Shown here in pieces: positions 60,371 through 64,000 of a stretch of 64,000 bases of DNA. The stretch covers positions 496,001 to 560,000 of the forward strand of contig JAHXIO010000011.1 in assembly GCA_025655595.1 (NCBI GenBank). The letters run 5' to 3'. The notes under the pieces were generated by a model. It saw nothing but the letters and a program-made list of their open reading frames with translations, was not told the DNA's origin and did not search any database. Position 1 is the first letter of the stretch. The number at the start of each line of letters is the position of its first letter. Both the position numbers and the translations under genes were made by a program. This DNA comes from Candidatus Thiodiazotropha sp. (ex Monitilora ramsayi) (GTDB lineage: Bacteria > Pseudomonadota > Gammaproteobacteria > Chromatiales > Chromatiaceae).

Positions 60371-61368
60371 TTGAAAATCGATTCAACGGAAAAACCGTCT
60401 CTCTCCAGAATATCTCTCAAACGTCTCAGGGCGTCCATCTGAATTTGACGCACCCGCTCCCGGGTCACACCCAGTTCGTTAGCGACCTGCTCCAGGGTTG
60501 AGTTTTCGTAGCCATGCAGGCCAAAGCGCCTTTCAACCACTTCCCGCTGTTTATCATTCAATTTACTCAGCCAGCGATCCAGATTGGCGTTCAGGCCATC
60601 GTTCTGAATGTCCACGGTGGGATCCTGACTCTTCTCATCCGCAATGGTATCCAGCAGCGGCTTGTCCGCATCCTTGCCGAAAGGTGTATCCACCGAAGTT
60701 ACGCGCTCATTTAAACCGAGCATGCGTTTCACCTCATCAATCGGCTTGTCGAGCAGGTCTGCAATCTCTTCGGAACTGGGTTCATGATCGAGGGATTGAG
60801 CCAGCTTTCGCGCCGCGCGAAGATAGACATTGATCTCTTTGACCACATGAATCGGCAGCCGGATGGTTCGGGTCTGATTCATTATCGCCCGTTCGATGGT
60901 CTGCCGGATCCACCATGTTGCATAGGTAGAGAAGCGAAAACCCCGCTCAGGGTCGAACTTCTCCACCGCCCGGATCAATCCGAGATTGCCCTCTTCGATC
61001 AGATCCAGCAGAGCCAGACCACGATTCATGTAGCGACGGGCAATCTTCACAACCAGGCGAAGATTACTTTCTATCATACGCTGCCTGGCCGCCTGGTCAC
61101 CCTTTTGAGCAAGACGGGAGAAATAAACCTCCTCTTCGGCAGTCAGGAGTTTCGAGATACCGATCTCATTCAGATAGAGCCTAGTGGCATCCATCTGTGC
61201 ATCAGCTGGTTCGGGAGATTTGAATGTCAGCGTTTCATCAGTGGTTTCAGGCGCATCTGTTACGACGTCGACAACATCGCTCTCTTCACTTTTGCTGTCG
61301 AGGACGGTGTCATCATCAATCACAGCATTATCAACAGTGTCATCCGCTTTGACGGAACGCTTACTCAT
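60367..61368 (-). CDS. rpoS: RNA polymerase sigma factor RpoS
   Basis: The protein has about 333 residues from the ATG at 61366-61368 ([10 protein letters not shown]), preceded by GGAGTGAA; 20 extra upstream codons are open but non-conserved. Region 1.2 [11 protein letters not shown], region 2 [11 protein letters not shown] and [11 protein letters not shown], and region 4.2 [12 protein letters not shown] are all intact. It is the stationary-phase/stress sigma. nlpD lies upstream and fnr overlaps downstream. Confidence 0.97.
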   Translation of the reverse strand: MSKRSVKADDTVDNAVIDDDTVLDSKSEESDVVDVVTDAPETTDETLTFKSPEPADAQMDATRLYLNEIGISKLLTAEEEVYFSRLAQKGDQAARQRMIESNLRLVVKIARRYMNRGLALLDLIEEGNLGLIRAVEKFDPERGFRFSTYATWWIRQTIERAIMNQTRTIRLPIHVVKEINVYLRAARKLAQSLDHEPSSEEIADLLDKPIDEVKRMLGLNERVTSVDTPFGKDADKPLLDTIADEKSQDPTVDIQNDGLNANLDRWLSKLNDKQREVVERRFGLHGYENSTLEQVANELGVTRERVRQIQMDALRRLRDILERDGFSVESIFK

Positions 61369-61451
61369 TTCACTCCACTCCCAAGTTGGACAGGCGCCTT
61401 CTACCGACACGCATCCTGATAACCTCACTCCACCAGGTGGTCTCTTATTTT

Positions 61452-62309
61452 TTATCTGCGAGGTAACAACGGCAGAGGATTCACCGGTTTACCTTGCTTT
61501 CTTATCTCAAAATGGAGCAACGGCTGGCTACCACTGTTCGGTGTGCCCATTCGTGCCACCGCTTCCCCTTTTTTCACCGTATCACCCTCTCTGACCAGTA
61601 ACTTACTGTTGTAACCGTAGGCACTCAAGTAGGACCGATCATGTTTGATGATGACAAGGTTGCCATACCCCACCAGTCCATTGCCAGCATAAACCACCTT
61701 ACCGGGTGCGGATGCTGTGACAGACTGCCCCATCGTACCTGCAATCCAGACGCCTTTGCGGGTGGAATCGGCGCGGGAAAAGGTCTGAACCACTTTTCCT
61801 TTGGTCGGCCAGCCCCAGGTTAACTTAAGCGGTCTTTTAGGCTTTTCCTGAGCGTTAGGCCGGGCCTGTTTTACAGGGGGCTTTTGCTGTGGGCGAGGCT
61901 TGCTGATGGAAGGTGTGCGCTGGGTCGGGGGCGATGCTCCTACCGTGGGCATGGGTGCCTTATCAACTCGTTTGGGTACTCTGTAACCAGGCTCTGGCGG
62001 TTTCAACCGCAACCTTTGGCCGGGGAATATCTGATATGCAGGTGGCCGTATACCGTTCCATGAAGCCAGTTGCTGGTACGGCAGGTTTTGCCGCCAGGCA
62101 ATCGAATAGAGGGTATCCCCTTTCTGGACCAGGTAGTAACTGCGGGAATAGACGGGTGAACGGGGAGGCTTTGCCGGCTTGGCCGTTACCGGTTTATCTG
62201 ATGCTGAACGTGAATAGACGGGCGCGCTTCCCGTCGAACTGCAACCGAGGACAGACAGCATTACGCCAACCAGTAACAACACCTCCAACTGCCTGACTAT
62301 CGGCCCCAA
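61452..62309 (-). CDS. nlpD: Lipoprotein NlpD (LysM, M23 domains)
   Basis: The start is uncertain. A TTG at 62307-62309 gives a normal lipoprotein signal (G-P-I-V-R-Q…L-S-V-L-G-C). The open frame continues to 62444 but overlaps yqaA by about 100 bp with Arg/Trp-rich sequence. A LysM domain with [12 protein letters not shown], a Pro/Lys-rich linker, and a C-terminal LytM/M23 domain follow. In the last, canonical zinc residues are missing, as in E. coli NlpD, so it is likely an activator of AmiC. It precedes rpoS, the standard order. Confidence 0.9.
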   Translation of the reverse strand: MGPIVRQLEVLLLVGVMLSVLGCSSTGSAPVYSRSASDKPVTAKPAKPPRSPVYSRSYYLVQKGDTLYSIAWRQNLPYQQLASWNGIRPPAYQIFPGQRLRLKPPEPGYRVPKRVDKAPMPTVGASPPTQRTPSISKPRPQQKPPVKQARPNAQEKPKRPLKLTWGWPTKGKVVQTFSRADSTRKGVWIAGTMGQSVTASAPGKVVYAGNGLVGYGNLVIIKHDRSYLSAYGYNSKLLVREGDTVKKGEAVARMGTPNSGSQPLLHFEIRKQGKPVNPLPLLPRR

Positions 62310-62340
62310 ACTTTCGCCACAAAAAACGATAGCCCGTCTC

Positions 62341-62922
62341 CTACGTCGACTTGAGAAATAAGACCGCCAATGCAAATACTGCCACCAGTAACCAGCCCAG
62401 GAGGTCCACATAGCGATGTAATGCCTTTTCCATGCGCTCGCCACCCCAGGCCATCAGTCCTGCCACCAGAAAAAAACGGGCGCCCCGTCCTATGGCCGAT
62501 GCCAGCACGAAGGGCATGAGCGCCATAGAGATTACACCCGCAGTAATCGTAAAAATCTTATAGGGTATCGGGGAAAAGCCTGCCAGAAAAATCGCCCAGA
62601 ATCCCCAGGATTCAAACCAACCCTGCGCCTTGAGATAGGCTGGCCAATAGCCCCAATCATGCAGGTAGGGTTCAATAAGATCAAATGCAAAGAGACCGAT
62701 CAGATAACCCAAGAGGCCACCAAGCACGGAAGCCAATGTGGTGAGTCCGGCGAAGTGCCAGGCACGATTGGGGCTGGCCAGGCTCATAGGGGCCAGCATC
62801 ACATCTGGCGGGATAGGAAAAAAAGAGGATTCGGCAAAACTCAAACCCGCAAGATAGCGCGGCGCATGGGGGTGACGGGACCAAAGCATAGTGCGGCTGT
62901 AGAGAGACGAGAAGAGCCGCAT
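62341..62922 (-). CDS. yqaA: YqaA-type (DedA-like/SNARE-associated) membrane protein
   Basis: This 193-residue protein has four to five helices, with F-A-E-S-S-F-F-P-I-P-P-D-V-M-L-A-P (about 29-45) and W-A-I-F-L-A-G-F-S-P-I-P-Y-K-I-F-T-I-T-A-G (about 108-128), the paired proline-glycine loops of the DedA superfamily. It is possibly a lipid or ion transporter. Its start overlaps the pcm stop (TGATG). Confidence 0.9.
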   Translation of the reverse strand: MRLFSSLYSRTMLWSRHPHAPRYLAGLSFAESSFFPIPPDVMLAPMSLASPNRAWHFAGLTTLASVLGGLLGYLIGLFAFDLIEPYLHDWGYWPAYLKAQGWFESWGFWAIFLAGFSPIPYKIFTITAGVISMALMPFVLASAIGRGARFFLVAGLMAWGGERMEKALHRYVDLLGWLLVAVFALAVLFLKST

Positions 62923-63599
62923 CAGATGATACCTCCCTGCAGCGGTACGAAGTTTGCGGATTCCAGCTGCTCTTGCTGGTAACCCTCCGCTGTTCGTGTA
63001 ATTCTCAACATCACCTGCCCCTGTCTCTTCTGTAGCGGCAATATCAGTCTGCCACCGACCGCCAGTTGCTCTAATAACTGTTGCGGCAACCCTGAAGGTG
63101 CCGCTGTCACCAATATACCCTCAAACGGACCGTACTCCGGCCAACCAATCCCACCGTCGCTGTGTTTGAGACGGATATTCCGTATACCAAGTTCCCGGAA
63201 CCGGCTACGGGCCAGATCGAGCAGTGCCTGAATTCTCTCAACGCTGTAGACCCGCCTTACCAACTTGGCCAGAATCGCACACTGGAAACCAGAGCCCGTG
63301 CCTATCTCCAAAACCGTCTCAGGCACTCCCCCCTGGATAAGCGCCTCGGTCATTCGTGCCACCGTATAGGGCTGAGAAATGGTCTGACCGTGTCCGATAG
63401 GGAGGGCGGTGTCCTCGTAGGCGCGACTGGCCAGGGCTTCATCGACAAAGATATGCCTCGGCATATTGCGCATGGCTTCGAGAACGGCAAGATCCCGAAT
63501 ACCCTTTTCCCTCAACCGCTGTATCAACCGCTCCCGTGTCCGCTGGGAAGTCATGCCGATACCCAGATGTTCAGGTCGCATCATCATCGGGTCAGCCAC
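62922..63599 (-). CDS. pcm: Protein-L-isoaspartate O-methyltransferase
   Basis: This 225-residue SAM-dependent repair enzyme methylates isoaspartyl residues in aged proteins. SAM site [11 protein letters not shown] (about 95-105), the post-motif V-Y-S-V-E-R-I, and [11 protein letters not shown] (PCMT signature, about 68-78) are present. It overlaps surE by 16 bp. Confidence 0.97.
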   Translation of the reverse strand: MADPMMMRPEHLGIGMTSQRTRERLIQRLREKGIRDLAVLEAMRNMPRHIFVDEALASRAYEDTALPIGHGQTISQPYTVARMTEALIQGGVPETVLEIGTGSGFQCAILAKLVRRVYSVERIQALLDLARSRFRELGIRNIRLKHSDGGIGWPEYGPFEGILVTAAPSGLPQQLLEQLAVGGRLILPLQKRQGQVMLRITRTAEGYQQEQLESANFVPLQGGII

Positions 63600-64000
63600 T
63601 CTTCCAGCGCATTGAGCGCACTATGCCGGGTCAGGTCGACCTGGAGTGGGGTGATGGAGACAAAACCCTCTCTCACGGCATGGAAATCCGTACCCGGACC
63701 CGCATCCTGCTCAGCACCTGCCGGGCCAACCCAATAGATTGTCTTACCTCTGGGGTCTGTCGTCTTGACGACCGGCTCCGCCTTATGGCGATGCCCAAGC
63801 CGGGTGGAACGAACACCTCGAAGCGCCTCGTATGGAAGATCCGGTACATTGACATTGAGAATGACATTCTCCGTCAAGGGGGCACGATCGAGGCGCTGTA
63901 CCAGGTCGAGCGCCACCCGAGCGCCGGTCTCAATATGCTTTGGATCATGGGAGTTCATTGAAACGGCTATGGCCGGCAAGCCGAGAAAGCGCCCTTCGGT
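63584..64000 (-). CDS. surE: 5'/3'-nucleotidase SurE (N-terminus outside window)
   Basis: The C-terminal about 138 residues of SurE are present. The frame stays open to the last base, with [13 protein letters not shown] at the window edge, a well-known SurE segment, so the gene is cut by the window and not broken. Visible hallmarks are N-V-N-V-P-D, the T-D/H-R loop and F-V-S-I-T-P-L-Q near the C-terminus. SurE removes phosphate from nucleoside 5'- and 3'-monophosphates. It is the first visible gene of surE-pcm-yqaA-nlpD-rpoS-fnr. Confidence 0.95.
   Translation of the reverse strand, partial: TEGRFLGLPAIAVSMNSHDPKHIETGARVALDLVQRLDRAPLTENVILNVNVPDLPYEALRGVRSTRLGHRHKAEPVVKTTDPRGKTIYWVGPAGAEQDAGPGTDFHAVREGFVSITPLQVDLTRHSALNALEEWLTR

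Overview
The window looks like the chromosome of a free-living or symbiotic gammaproteobacterium, most plausibly a Chromatiales-type sulfur-oxidiser relative. This is an inference. It rests on the gene orders surE-pcm-yqaA-nlpD-rpoS and rpsP-rimM-trmD-rplS, a complete cbb3 oxidase locus beside an FNR gene, and a Pseudomonas-like split flagellar operon. No rRNA, tRNA, insertion sequence, prophage or CRISPR array was seen. Most genes lie on the minus strand.

Layout. (1) 0.1-6.6 kb: a voltage-gated-type K+ channel with an RCK domain and a stand-alone RCK partner, a small membrane protein, an ankyrin lipoprotein, a 94-aa conserved protein, exonuclease I and a class II histone-deacetylase-fold enzyme. 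(2) 6.9-9.6 kb: a Pat-type protein acetyltransferase, divergent from the deacetylase. (3) 9.7-14.3 kb: rpsP-rimM-trmD-rplS with promoter and terminator, ffh, and a cytochrome-c-assembly-like membrane protein. (4) 14.3-26.5 kb: a contiguous late flagellar block (flgFGHIJKL, fliC, flaG, fliD, fliS, fliT). Three sites match the sigma-54 -24/-12 pattern (before flgF, flgG and fliD) and one matches sigma-28 (before fliC). (5) 27.2-44.9 kb: a visibly AT-richer polysaccharide locus. It has a glutamine-dependent asparagine-synthase-like enzyme, a heparinase-type protein, a deacetylase-like protein of unfamiliar type, four GT4 glycosyltransferases, a Wzy-like polymerase/ligase, a Wzx-like flippase, a secreted beta-helix protein, a NodB-type deacetylase and a ParB-fold protein. 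No initiating sugar-phosphate transferase or export/copolymerase gene is present. (6) 44.9-48.7 kb: alaC-hom-thrC. ThrC carries a cysteine-rich insertion. (7) 48.8-50.8 kb: three small conserved genes. (8) 50.8-59.2 kb: ccoNOQP, a 42-aa membrane protein, and ccoGHIS. (9) 59.6-64 kb: surE (cut by the window end)-pcm-yqaA-nlpD-rpoS-fnr, tightly overlapping.

How it fits together. FNR, translationally coupled to RpoS, probably controls the neighbouring cbb3 oxidase through an FNR-like site at 59421-59434, linking stress or starvation control to microaerobic respiration. The acetyltransferase/deacetylase pair suggests a reversible lysine-acetylation switch. The flagellar block is transcribed in separate sigma-54 and sigma-28 steps. 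The polysaccharide locus is the most accessory part of the window and the likeliest place for undescribed chemistry. Small palindromic repeats with a compensatory base-pair change, and one MITE-like element, sit in intergenic gaps.
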